From Bombyx mori (taxonomy: Eukaryota; Arthropoda; Insecta; Lepidoptera; Bombycidae): DNA of 64,000 nucleotides. The notes beneath the pieces were generated by a model. It was not told where the DNA came from. It saw nothing but the letters and a program-made list of their open reading frames with translations, and did no database searches. This document shows, piece by piece, positions 30,584 through 41,300 of this stretch. Every line of letters begins with the position of its first letter. Positions within the stretch are counted from its first letter, which is position 1. Position numbers and translations under genes: made by a program. The DNA is taken from positions 265,501-329,500 of the forward strand of contig NC_085121.1 of the NCBI RefSeq assembly GCF_030269925.1. Direction: 5' to 3'.

Positions 30584-32510
30584 TCAGGGAACGCGACGAG
30601 TGAAGTTGTGTGATGTGTTTTATTTTGTCAGTGATTCTTCAGGTTTAAATGTGTAATAACGGCGGTTTGTTAACTGTTTAATATCTGTGAGAACTGTGAG
30701 TGCACAAATGTGGGAAAATGAAACAAAGCCGCTGGACGCAACTTCTCGGGATCCTCCAAAAATCCCACTGAAAAAATCTTAGTAAATGACCACCATTTTA
30801 CTGAGATTATATTTCATCCCATATCATCTAATCTCATTTCATTTCATTTCATCCCAGTTGATTAACGTCTCAAATTAATTATCTTCATTTCATTTCACTC
30901 CATATTATCATTTTTCATAAAATTAAGAATATAAATTAAAATAAGACATGACTTAAAGGTCTTAGTTACCAGTCATAAAATCCCATAAAAAAATTATACA
31001 TTTGTGGGACTTTTTGGCGGGAACGCGACGAGTGAAGTTGTGTGATGTGTTTTATTTTGAAAGTGTTTCTTAAGATTTAAATGTGTAATAACGGTGGTTT
31101 AGTAACTGTTTAATATCTATGAAAGTGCACAAATGTGGGAAAACGAAACAAAGCCGCTGGACGCAACTTCTCGGGATCCTCCAAAATGTCCACTGAAAAA
31201 ATCTCAGTAAATGACCGCCATTATACTGAGATTATATTTCATCCCGTATCATCTCATCTCATTTTATTTCATTTCATCCCACTTGATTAACGTCTCAAAT
31301 TAATCATCTTCATTTCATGACTTTTTTTTTTTTATTGCCCTTGTTGGCAGACGAACATACGGCCCACCTGACGGTGAGTGGTTACCGTCGCCGATGGACT
31401 TCAGCAATGCCAGGGGCGGAGCCAAGTCGCTGCCTACCGCTTAATACTCTCCACAAGCCTCGTTTGAAGAAGGACATGTCATAGCGCTCGGGAAACACCG
31501 TTGAAGGGAGCTCATTCCAAAATTGGATGGTACGTGGCAAAAAAGATCTCTGGAAACGCACTGTGGATGACCGCAGTGGCTCCAGGTAGTATGGATGAAC
31601 TCTACTCCGGTGGCGGGCGGTGCGATGGTAAAAACGAGATGCCGGTATCATCTCGAACAATTCCTCAGAGCACTCCCCATGGAACATACGGTACAAAATA
31701 CTGAGGGAACCGAAGTCCCTCCGCAGACCCAGAGGTTTCAAACGATCCGTGAGAATGGGATTATCGACAATCCGAACACGGCCCTCCTCTGTATGGAGTA
31801 AAATGGAAGAATCTGGTATTTGGGAGCCCCAGCCCAGAGATGGGAGCAGTATTCCACGCGAGGCCGGACTTGTGCTTTATAAAGCAAAAGCCTTTGTCCA
31901 GGCGTGAAGTACCGCTTCGCTCTGTTGAGGACTCCCAGCATTTTGGACGCCAACTTGGCTTTGCCTTCCAGATGACTCCGAAACTGGACATCGCTCGAAA
32001 TGTCGACCTCAAGTATCCCAATACTCTCGGAAGGTTGCAGGGATACTCCTTGGAATTGCGGCGCCATAACAAAGGGGTCCTTCTTCGCAGTGAACGCGCA
32101 AACTTGTGTCTTTGTCGGGTTGAATTGAACCAAGTTCAATTCACCCCATTCGGAGACTCGCCCCAGAGAGTTCTCCACTTCAGACACAAGTTTTGATCGT
32201 CTCTCTTGCACCACGCTCCGAGAGAGACTCTGATGGCCGATATATCGCGCATCCCCCGTGCTGTCATCCGCATAGCAAGGCATGCTATCAATAGACAGCA
32301 TGTCATTGATATACAAGATGAAAAGCGTGGGGGAGAGCACCGAACCTTGTGGAACGCCAGTGTTAATGGTCATGGTATCGGAACAGTCACCGTACACTCC
32401 ATATTATCATTTTTCATAAAAATAAGACTTGAACATAAATTAAAGTAAGACATGACCTAAAGGTCTTAGTAACCAGGTCATAAAACTCCTTAAAAAAATG
32501 ATACATTTGT
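30584..32510. repeat. Tandem pair of a dispersed repeat, right copy split by a LINE
   Basis: Copy A is about 30584-31016 and copy B about 31017-31318 plus 32395-32510. Both start GGGAACGCGACGAGTGAAGT and share ctggacgcaacttctcggga, a run of TCATTTCATTTC-type simple sequence, and taaaggtcttagt..ccagtcataaaa near the end. Copy B is interrupted by a LINE at 31321-32393. A third, partial and degraded relative lies at 54200-54335, and a fragment near 48576-48606. No transposase is encoded. The class is unknown. Confidence 0.8.
31321..32393 (-). mobile_element. LINE-A, 5'-truncated, C-terminal reverse transcriptase and 3' UTR
   Basis: The minus strand encodes the second half of a reverse transcriptase: INTGVPQGSVLSPTLFILYI, the CYADDS active-site box and the thumb region with [21 protein letters not shown]. 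The right (5') end breaks off inside the palm domain and the left end has the T run of a reversed A tail. One base change splits the frame near 31740 between the thumb and the C-terminal segment ([14 protein letters not shown]). By its YADD box and layout this is a Jockey-superfamily (CR1/Jockey-like) element. I cannot fix the clade. Confidence 0.9.
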
Positions 32511-32609
32511 TGTGAGTAGGTACATATATGTACGGTTTGTATGGATTTAGATGCAAATTGTTCCAGAAACATTAAATAGAAGGTAGTCATTTAAGTAACA
32601 CTAGATAAA

Positions 32610-34868
32610 ATGACTAACGTTTTTGGATTAATCGTGTCTGGGCGACTGGTGAGTTCGGTGTTTTTTTTGTAGAAGGCTATGCCCAGTTAATTAAGTAAAC
32701 CAAAGCTTAACTTTAGATTCCAATTTGTTTGAAATATAATACAAAATACCTGAAGAGATGAGATGGTTACCCGTACAAATTATGGGAGTTTATAAATTTT
32801 TACCTGATTATGAAAAAATATTAGTAATAATACCTTACTGTTAGAAATGTGCACAAGTACCACTAAGTTTACGCTTGTCGTGCACCACCTATGTAGCTAC
32901 CACGACCGCACAACTGGTGTAAGTGGTCACAGTGGTGCCTGTAAAATAATTTAAGAACACTGACAATTCTGAGATGAGTAAATAGTTATTTTCTAAAATC
33001 TCAGTGGTGCGCTAGGTTTATATAGGTGTTTATAATGAAACCTGGATATATCCTACTGTAGATATTGCTAATTATAAATATATTATTGCTATTGCTGCTA
33101 TTGCTTGCTATTGATATTATAATAATATCATTCATTGATAGTACAATATGCTATTTCATTATAGTTTAATTAAAATCTGCCCAGTAATTTTTGTGTGGAA
33201 GAGTAACAAACAGTCAACATTCCTCACAATCTTTGCATTTATAATGTTACCTAATAAAAAGCCCAATAATACTGCTAATGCTAGAACTAAAAGATATTGC
33301 TCAACCTTGACTTGAGAAATTATGGAATACATGAACATTTTGATACAATACTCTATCTAGAGATACACCTAATCAATTGAAAGGTGTTGTATTCCCCAGG
33401 TCCACACAGATTTCTCACCTATTGCTGAGACTAGATTCCTGACCACAATCACAGAAGCAGACAGCATCAACCATGTAGCAGTATTTCTGACAGGAGCTGT
33501 ACCTCTACCACCTGGAACAGCAGCAATGGTCTACTGGAGCTGGCCTGACCCAGCCGCACCTCCTAACTGGCAGCTACTTGGTCACATTTCGAACATCAAG
33601 CCATCGGCCATATTTAAGATATCAAATTTAAAAAAACTACATGAGCTAACAAGTAAGTTTTTGAGGCCAAAAAAGTTAAGATGGCTAATGCTGGTATTCA
33701 ATTCCTCATCAGCTACCAATTTTATTGTTAAAAATGCATTTAGCAGAATGTGTTTGCTCACAATCGACTTTCACAAAAAACAAATAACATTGTGTAATAA
33801 AAATTAAACCCTCAAAAATTATAATTTGAGGAAATACTATACATCTAAAACAATAGACCTCAAGTCTCAAGGTCGGTAGTGGTGTTCATGTTGTGATATC
33901 TATGGGTTCCAATAACTATTCCACACCAAGTGGATAGTAGGCTCTATTACATGTCTAAGCAATAAATAAAAATAGATATGCCTAAATTACAATTGTTTTG
34001 GAATCCGCACTTCACATCTTACACATGATATGATGCTGATGAAATACAATATAAATAGTTTTTTTGTCTACCTATGTGCCAGCAGCCTCTAGGATCTATT
34101 CTGGCCACCATCCTTGGTAGCCGAGCTCATGGGACTCTGACTAAAAAAAAATCCTAACATTTACCTTATAAACAAGATAATCTATTTTGTAATGATTTTG
34201 TATTGTATTGATTTTGAATGATTGCAGATGAAAACAAATTCATGGGCACATTTGGACAGCAGCAGATATGTCACAATGCACAAATAGGAATATCTATTGA
34301 GCCTGAAGCCAATGTGCAACTATTGGCTTCATCTGTTGTAAGTAGTTACACTGTCAGTGTTCATTAGACAATAAATAAAAGTAACTCATTTCCATTTAAC
34401 TTGTGAATGTATTCGTGAGTGCTCATGACAATTATCAATGTGTAGTCGTTTTAATAGTGTAGTTGGTAATGGATTTTACAGAATAAAATATTTCTACTTA
34501 ATAGCTTAATGGAATACTTTTTTAGATTTAATCAAAAGTTATAAGCATTGGTATCTTTCTATATTGCATCAAAAGCCAAGTTAAAATTTTCTCAAGGTAC
34601 AATTAATTATTCCTGCTAAGTAACAAGATAAAAAACACGTACACCAAATAATTGTTTATTCCAGGCACTCCAAGAAACAAACAACTATGTGACATTTGCT
34701 CAGAAAATGTTAGAAAACTTAGTCAATTTTGTAGCATCATTCTCTGTTACGCAAGATCAGATGACACCCACACCTGGTGTTTCATACATCCCGCTGAACA
34801 CCCTTCACACGTGGTACCAGAACTTTGAGAGAAGGCTCCAGCAGAATCCTAATTTCTGGAAGAATTAA
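32610..34868 (+). CDS. Hikeshi: Hikeshi/OPI10 family HSP70 nuclear import carrier
   Basis: Hikeshi carries ATP-bound HSP70 into the nucleus during heat stress by binding HSP70 and FG-repeat nucleoporins. Four exons, 32610-32648, 33400-33652, 34228-34337 and 34665-34868, join with GT-AG borders and an unbroken frame to 201 residues, against 197 in human. Matching blocks are MTNVFGLIVSGRLV at the start, EADSINHVAVFLTGAVPLPP, YWSWPD, NWQLLGHISNIKPSAIFKIS, AQIGISIEPE, FAQKMLENLVNFVASFSVTQ and, at the end, WYQNFERRLQQNPNFWKN. The conserved start, the hydrophobic N-terminal domain and the C-terminal NPxFWK ending are all present, so the gene looks complete and functional. Intron 2 holds an old SINE. 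A LINE insertion ends about 215 bases upstream of the ATG. The AATAAA at 34931 closes a short 3' UTR. Confidence 0.95.
33715..33972 (+). mobile_element. Old, degraded Bm1-like SINE in a Hikeshi intron
   Basis: Recognisable landmarks in SINE sense order are ctcacaatcgactttcac, acattgtgtaataaaaatta, aaaattataatttgagg, atgttgtgatatctatgggttcc and, at the end, tgtctaagcaataaataaa. Many substitutions and the absence of the head show an ancient copy. Confidence 0.75.
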
Positions 34869-34930
34869 TCAAATCAGTGATTGTTATGTAGTGTGAGTGT
34901 CAAGCTGCAGTATGTATTAAGGTTCTGATT

Positions 34931-34936
34931 AATAAA
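34931..34936 (+). promoter_or_regulatory. Candidate poly(A) signal of Hikeshi
   Basis: AATAAA 62 bases after the stop codon, followed within 30 bases by a TG-containing stretch. Confidence 0.6.
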
Positions 34937-35573
34937 AACTAAATATGCTTGCTCGCTCGGCAGTGAGTTACCGAATGAAATGTAATTGGTAGGGCTCCAC
35001 TAATGTAAAAATTTTACTCAGTATTTTCGCTTTTCGCGGTAAAAACTAATTTAAAATTCAAATACTGTCCACCAAAACTGAAAAAAACGCCACATTAAAC
35101 TGTAAAAATACTTGTAATTATAAATTATACTAATTGACCAGCTAAAATTCCCTACATAGATATCTCAATGTTTATTTCATGAGCAATGTAAGAGACAAAT
35201 TGGAAACTGGTTTTGTGAAGACATTTTATGTTTACGGTTAGTAGTCGTACGCTGTCGCCAACGGCACTACCCGGGAGTCGGCCCCCGGGCTCCACAGCTG
35301 GACATCTTACAATATTATGATGACATTAGTTCAGATGTGTTTTCACAATGTTACGGGACAGCGATGCCAAATTATGGCTGGTCTTTATTTTTTATATGAC
35401 AATGAAATGTGAACTTAAGTCCTTCAGGCAATTATCCTTACAGATTGTGTTGGCATCAATTACTTTAAAATTTTAAGTGTGAAATTTAAATGCTCTTTTG
35501 ACAAACTTTCGCCTCAAAAAAGTTAACAGCAGCTAACACTACTTTTACGGTTCAATCGCATTGGTTATTTGGA
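34937..35573. other. Non-coding sequence downstream of Hikeshi
   Basis: AT-rich, no exon or named repeat. A GC-richer palindrome-like patch (acccgggagtcggcccccggg) lies at about 35270-35290. Confidence 0.35.
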
Positions 35574-35770
35574 TTTGTGAATGAACTCACGGCCCACCTG
35601 ATGTTAACTGGTCACCGGAGCCCATGAATTCACTTCTATTGTACAATGGCTGCCCCACCCTTCCAACTGGAACATATTACTGCTTTACAGCGGAAATGTG
35701 CAGCACCGGGGCACCCACCCGGGGGGACCCGCAACACGCCCTGCCACTAGGCACCAGCCTCCAACCAGTA
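35574..35770 (-). mobile_element. Degraded Bm1-like SINE
   Basis: Keeps gaactcacggcccacctgatgtt, ggctgccccacccttcc and ctgctttacagcggaaatg but has an internal deletion and many substitutions. No head. Confidence 0.75.
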
Positions 35771-37149
35771 CGCTAATTGTATATTTTGGCGATTTTGAAT
35801 TTTTGAACGAAGACGTTTGTGAATTCCTAATGTATATAATACAATAAGCAGAGGGGGTTGATAAACGTATCTCTTAGAGTACTGAAATATACTTTTATTC
35901 AAATTTATATTAGTTGATGAAATATGTAATAATATATATAATAATATATATAATAATAATATAAATAATAAAAATATAAAATACGTTACTGTTAACTAAT
36001 GTCAGATTACTTCAATTGGAAATATTCAAATTAACCTAACTTTACATACTTAAAATATTATACATAATTAGATTAATATTTCGAGCACTCGTGTATGGTA
36101 GAATAAGCTCCAAAAATAAAACGCTTTATTGTTCATTGTCGATCAACCTTAGCAATGTTGGAGAAATGATGGCGTAATGTCGGAAGTCTACGGAATAAAT
36201 TAAAAAATTTAATTGACAAGAAAATTATATTTAATATTATATTAAAAATTATATTATCTTCTTTCCCCATACAATATTGTCTTTCGTGTTGCTCACATGC
36301 ACTTGGCTCGTTTGGCCGAACTGGCACCAGTTTCTCTTTAAGAGAATCAGGAACTATCCAAATCCAAAGTTGAGCATGTCCCACATTCTACGCAGGTACA
36401 GTCGCGGTTGCCGCAGCACCAACGTCCTCGGAGTCGAGGTATTTTTGTCAATTTCATAGGTCACCGAGGGTTAAACTATTATTTTTGATTTATTGAATAG
36501 CGTCGGAACTATTATTAAAAGCTATATTCGAAAGATCTCGCTGCCCGTTGCAATGTAATTGTTCAATAATAATAACGAATATTTGAAGTAAGTTTTCGTC
36601 AGTCTTGTCATGGAGCATTATATTTGCCGAGATAACTTGCGAGCTACTAAATAACGGGCCTTTTTCTCGCCAAACTGCAAACAGCTTCAGTAGATACTAT
36701 AGTTAAGTTTAACCCGGTGTTGTTGTCCTTGAATATTCCAACAATGAGCCTTTAACGTGCCTGTATAAGTAAGTTCACTGCGCATGTCATCGTCAGTCAT
36801 CGAGCGACTGTACAGTAGTGCATTGCAATAATTCCCGAACACGCGGACAGGTGGCGCTGCACTCACTACTATATTGTCGTTACGTACATTGCACGCAATG
36901 GAACGCGATTTTGAATGACCTCTAAAGAACGTGGGGGACTGCCTTCATGTTGTAGTAGGTTAATGAAGTATTTAAGTAATTACGAAACAAGCAATATTAC
37001 GTTTAGTTTTGTAAATAAATGTTCGGTTCTTGTAGATTGTTCTGGTCCTGTTACCAGGAGCTGTCACGGGTGTCCGTAGACAATCGTGTTCAATGTACGT
37101 GCCTCAGTGATGACAGCTGCCTTCAATTGTAATTAGCCGTGTATTTACA
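35771..37149. other. AT-rich region without a recognised gene
   Basis: Contains an AT/AAT microsatellite at about 35925-35985. The stretch 36377-36440 (atgtcccacattctacgcag) is a short open frame that I cannot support as an exon. Nothing else is recognised. Confidence 0.35.
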
Positions 37150-37330
37150 AGTAACTAACTGCGCCCGCGGCTTCGCCCGCAACGAAATGCAACTTTATAT
37201 TAACACATAACGGCTATAAGACGATTCAGAAAGCCAACTATATAAGACATTTCAGAACAATTTATAGGCCAAATTTTCAAAAGATAATATCCCTGGCCGC
37301 AGCGCCACCATCCGGCACTCACGCACCCGT
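37150..37330. repeat. Possible RTE-type dispersed repeat piece
   Basis: Starts aactgcgcccgcggcttcgcccgcaacg, a sequence style common at one end of lepidopteran interspersed repeats and akin to cgacccgccctcgcttcgct at 43275. Assigned by resemblance only. Confidence 0.35.
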
Positions 37331-38396
37331 GCCCGTCGGAGTGGTCATGTCGCAGCCCTTTGTATATGGTTGCAAAGTTTCTTATCTATTGGGCTATTTT
37401 AGGTGTACATATATTTTATTATTTTTATATATATAGATATCGTGTGCGGGAGGCGCCAAGACTGCTTAAGAATGTTTTTTTAATAAAGAATGATTTTTAT
37501 AACACTTGTGTTTCTGTTCGTCGACCGCCCCGGCCGCCCCGGGACGGTCGCCATCTTGACGCGGGGAAGAAGTTTGAGATTCGCACAACTTCAAGTGGGT
37601 TTGTGTTATTAAATAAAAAGTTTAACATTGTTAGCAGCGCGAGGGGGCCCTGTCGCCACCCCCACCGCTTGGTGCGCTCACGAGTGCTAAATTAGTGGAA
37701 ACGGCAAACTCTGTTAGTTAAGTCCAAGTCAATAAAAATACGTATTCAAGAGCATGTTTTATTGAGTACAAAAACAAGTCCCCAGCTGTCCCCGGCTGTA
37801 CCCAGCACAGACACCAACAAGTGACAGTGAGTAACAGACTAACACGAAGCACGCGGCTCTACAAAAAGTTGCAGATGGACAATTTAATGACATAGTGTCA
37901 CTTGTGTTTTAATAAACATTCATGCAAAATAAGCGAATTTTAATTCCATAATATTTAAAAACACTTTATAGGACAAGAGTCCCCTGCGACCGGCAGCCGC
38001 CGCGGTCACTCCGCACCAGGTGGGTGGTGAGCTCGTTCACATATCAATGCGATAAATAAACAAGAGGCAAAACATTTTAGTACCACTAATTAGTCTGTTT
38101 GCCGACCCATGTACATTTTGATTTGTTTTCGAGATACTGACGAGCCGCCGCCTCCGGCTGTGGCAGTTTATTGGAACCGGTTTTACTTCATTAAAAATGT
38201 CGGGAACGACAACATTTTCAATAAAGAAAATGGTTCGAAAATGAAATCTCGCGGTGTCGGCGATGCCGCGCCGCGCTCGGCTCGCTCGGTACTTCTGTGT
38301 TATAAATAAATTAACAGTAAAATATTAAATAACAATCTAGCTAATGCGGCGCTTGTGTGCGCAATATATGTAACTCCAGCAGCAGCGGTGGAGTGG
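37331..38396. other. 3' flank of CDC7 with convergent poly(A) signals
   Basis: A plus-strand AATAAA lies at about 37731 and a minus-strand AATAAA (TTTATT on plus) at about 37757, only about 25 bases apart. The minus one would end a CDC7 3' UTR of about 640 bases. The plus one suggests a converging transcript whose coding part I cannot find. A GC palindrome (cgaccgcccc..gacggtcg) lies at 37520-37550. Confidence 0.35.
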
Positions 38397-41300
38397 TCAG
38401 GAGTTGAAGAACTCGTGTTGGAGGGCCTGCTCCGCGGAGAGCCTGTGCGCCGGCAGCGGCTGCAGCAGCCGCCAGCACAGCGAGAACGCGCTGTCCGGGA
38501 ACCCCGCCACGCTGCGGCCCGGGGACACCGCGGCGGCCTGCCCGGGCGAGGCGTACTTGTTATTGTTGTTTTATACGTTATAAAACCGATCATTGAAAAT
38601 TTTGAATAGAATAAATTTCATACTTACGTCTTTATCCTCGTCTCGACAAATACACTCGTGCGTGAGGCACCGACAGTGCAAGCACGACGCCGCCGGGAGG
38701 AGGGGGCGGGGGGCGCGGGCCCGGGGGCCGGGGGTCGGCGCCGCGGGGGCCGGGGGGGGACAGCCGCGGAGGCGGGCGCACAGCTTGCGGAGACACAGCC
38801 CGCGTCGGGGGGACGATGTGATCAAACGGCGACCTAATTAATATTATAACAATATAATTGCTTTTGAGCATCGCTAATACATGGCTGGCAGCGTGTAGTT
38901 ACCGAGGGCGGCGGCGGCGCGCTGCAGGGGGCGGGTGCCGAGCAGCGCGGCGAGCTCGGCGAGGGCGGCGAGGTCGTCGGCGGCGCGCAGCAGCGGGTAG
39001 CGCGCGGTGAGCACGGAGCACAGCACGACGCCGCACGCCCACGTGTCCACGGCGGTGGTCTGCGCGCCGTACCGCAGCAGCACCTCGGGGGGGCGGAAGC
39101 CCTGCGTGCCGGCGCGCGGGGCGCGGGCGGGGGGGCGCACGCTGCACGCGCCGCACACCGCGCCGCGACCCGCGCACGCGCACGGCGCCGCTCTCTGCAC
39201 GCACGCACAATTTTATTCAGTACAGCTTCCAACAAAAATTAATGTTTATTTCAGGCCAAAACATTTTTTTTTTATTGCTTAGATGGGCGAACGAGCTCAC
39301 AGCCCACTTGGTGTTAAGTGGTTACTGGAGCCCATAGACGTCTACAACGTAAATGCGTCACCCACCTTGAGATATAAGTTCTAAGATCTCAGTATAGTTA
39401 CACATATATCCTGAACACAATATTTCTGTGGCTTGGGACATTACATTTTTATTGATTTTATTCCATCACAATGAATAAACACACAAAACTCATACCATAC
39501 ACTTGACGTTTCATCCAGTGGCTGCATGCACACAAAATAACATTCACATTTACAAAATGTACAATACAAGAGTAAAATCATGTTCAATGACATTAAATAT
39601 GAAACAAAGAACCAAACGGAACAATAGTCACTACATATAAAGACCCCGATAGCGTTTTCACCAACGCAGATCGACGGAATATATCGTTTGTTAAGTTTTC
39701 ATATACTTAGTTTGGCCATAAATACTGAGACAAAGGAAAACAAAAAAAAAATATGGCAAATAACATTTATTACTTTTACAGTGTGTTAGTTTAACACATA
39801 AATATAAAACAATTTAAAGTATAAAAAGTTTATTCGAAGTGGTCTCCATTGGCTGCAATACAGTCCTTTAAACGTTGAGGCCAGTTATCAATAGAAGCAC
39901 GCACTCTTTCCATGGGAAAATTTTGTTTGTTAAAATGTTGCTCAATTGTAAAAAAATTCTCATCCGTAAGCAAAATTTTTCTATGACCTCCCTTTGCGTA
40001 CCGCTTCAGTACTTGTTTCGATTTTATCACCCTATTCTCTTTTAAATTATCAGTTAAGAAATGACCAGTACGTCTCTTATAGGCTGCAAGGCCTAAGTCA
40101 TCTTTTAAAATACGCGACATGGTTCTAGGTGCTATCTTCATCTCCCGAGATAAAATCTTTTGCTTTCGGACAGGATTTCTTCGAATTCTTTCCCTTACTG
40201 CTTTGACCACCTTTTTCGTACGAACACTACGTGGACGGCCAGATCTTTTTCTGTCACAAACAGAGGTCTCATCGCACCTATTAATAGCCTGGTACACAAA
40301 CATTTTACTAATACCAAGCGTATGGAGTTTTAAAAATTGCATTTGGCTCCATATCTACTTTGTGTAATGCAATCACAGCGATTCGGTTCTCTTTATCACC
40401 CCACTCCATTTTAATATCGCAAAATATTGTACAATGTATTGGCGCCAAAATGAGAAAACTCAATGAGCAATCATATTATAAAATTGACAGATTCCAAATT
40501 CAAATGTAATATTTTGTTTATTTTTAATTGTAACAGTATTTATGGCCAGACTAAGTATATTGACTAAAACATTAAGCCGCCTGGAAGCTTTCAATGAAAA
40601 GTTGCCTAAACCTTATAAGATATAACAAAACAATGTATTGGTGGTATATTCTTCTTGTATAGATCTACAAATAGGTCAGCGGTGGCATATGTCTACTTTT
40701 GAAGGATAACTTACTGTACCCGTGATAGCTTTTAAAAAAGTGGTCATGTATAATGCGACAATTTTAAAGATAATTAGACAGATACAGTATTAATCCTTAC
40801 CTTTTTAATACGTTAGCATTTCGTGCACATTATTAACAACATCATTTCGATTACCGTAAAATGGGGCGATTAGGGACAAATTCCAACTTTATGAGCAATT
40901 TTAAGGTAGTTGTTGATGTATATAATGCTATATCAGGATCAAAATGATTGAGTCTTGGGGGCATCTTTGTTGTCTAATTTAAAATTATGCAACTAGCATT
41001 CCAGTTTAAGCAAAAAATGCAAAAATAGGTGTAATCCCTATTTACCCGAAAATTGCGGTTAATTGGGACGAAATGAGAAATTTGCTAGGGTTGGCACTAC
41101 TTTTATTTTTATATATAGTTTTAATTTATTTATTTATTTAGTTGCACCAACAAAGTGATCATAAATAAAAAAATAATTGAAAAACTGACAAAAGTACATG
41201 GCAGACATCACCTCAATTATAGGTGCAATCGACAGTGCTGATATTTCTATCTGGGTTAAGAGATTAGGTGTGTCGGTTATTCCATGGATTAATCAGATGA

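Noticed and set aside
35925..35985. Possible replication or matrix-attachment function of the AT-rich stretch
   Set aside because: It is a simple AAT/AT microsatellite. Nothing in the sequence supports a specific role.
36377..36459. Short Met-initiated frame with a possible donor at its end
   Set aside because: No downstream acceptor exon with matching phase or coding character was found on the plus strand.
38834..39235. Several overlapping long frames in the GC-rich stretch near 39 kb
   Set aside because: They are shadow frames of CDC7 exon 6, created by extreme GC content. Only the frame with the PPE and Cys cluster fits the kinase.
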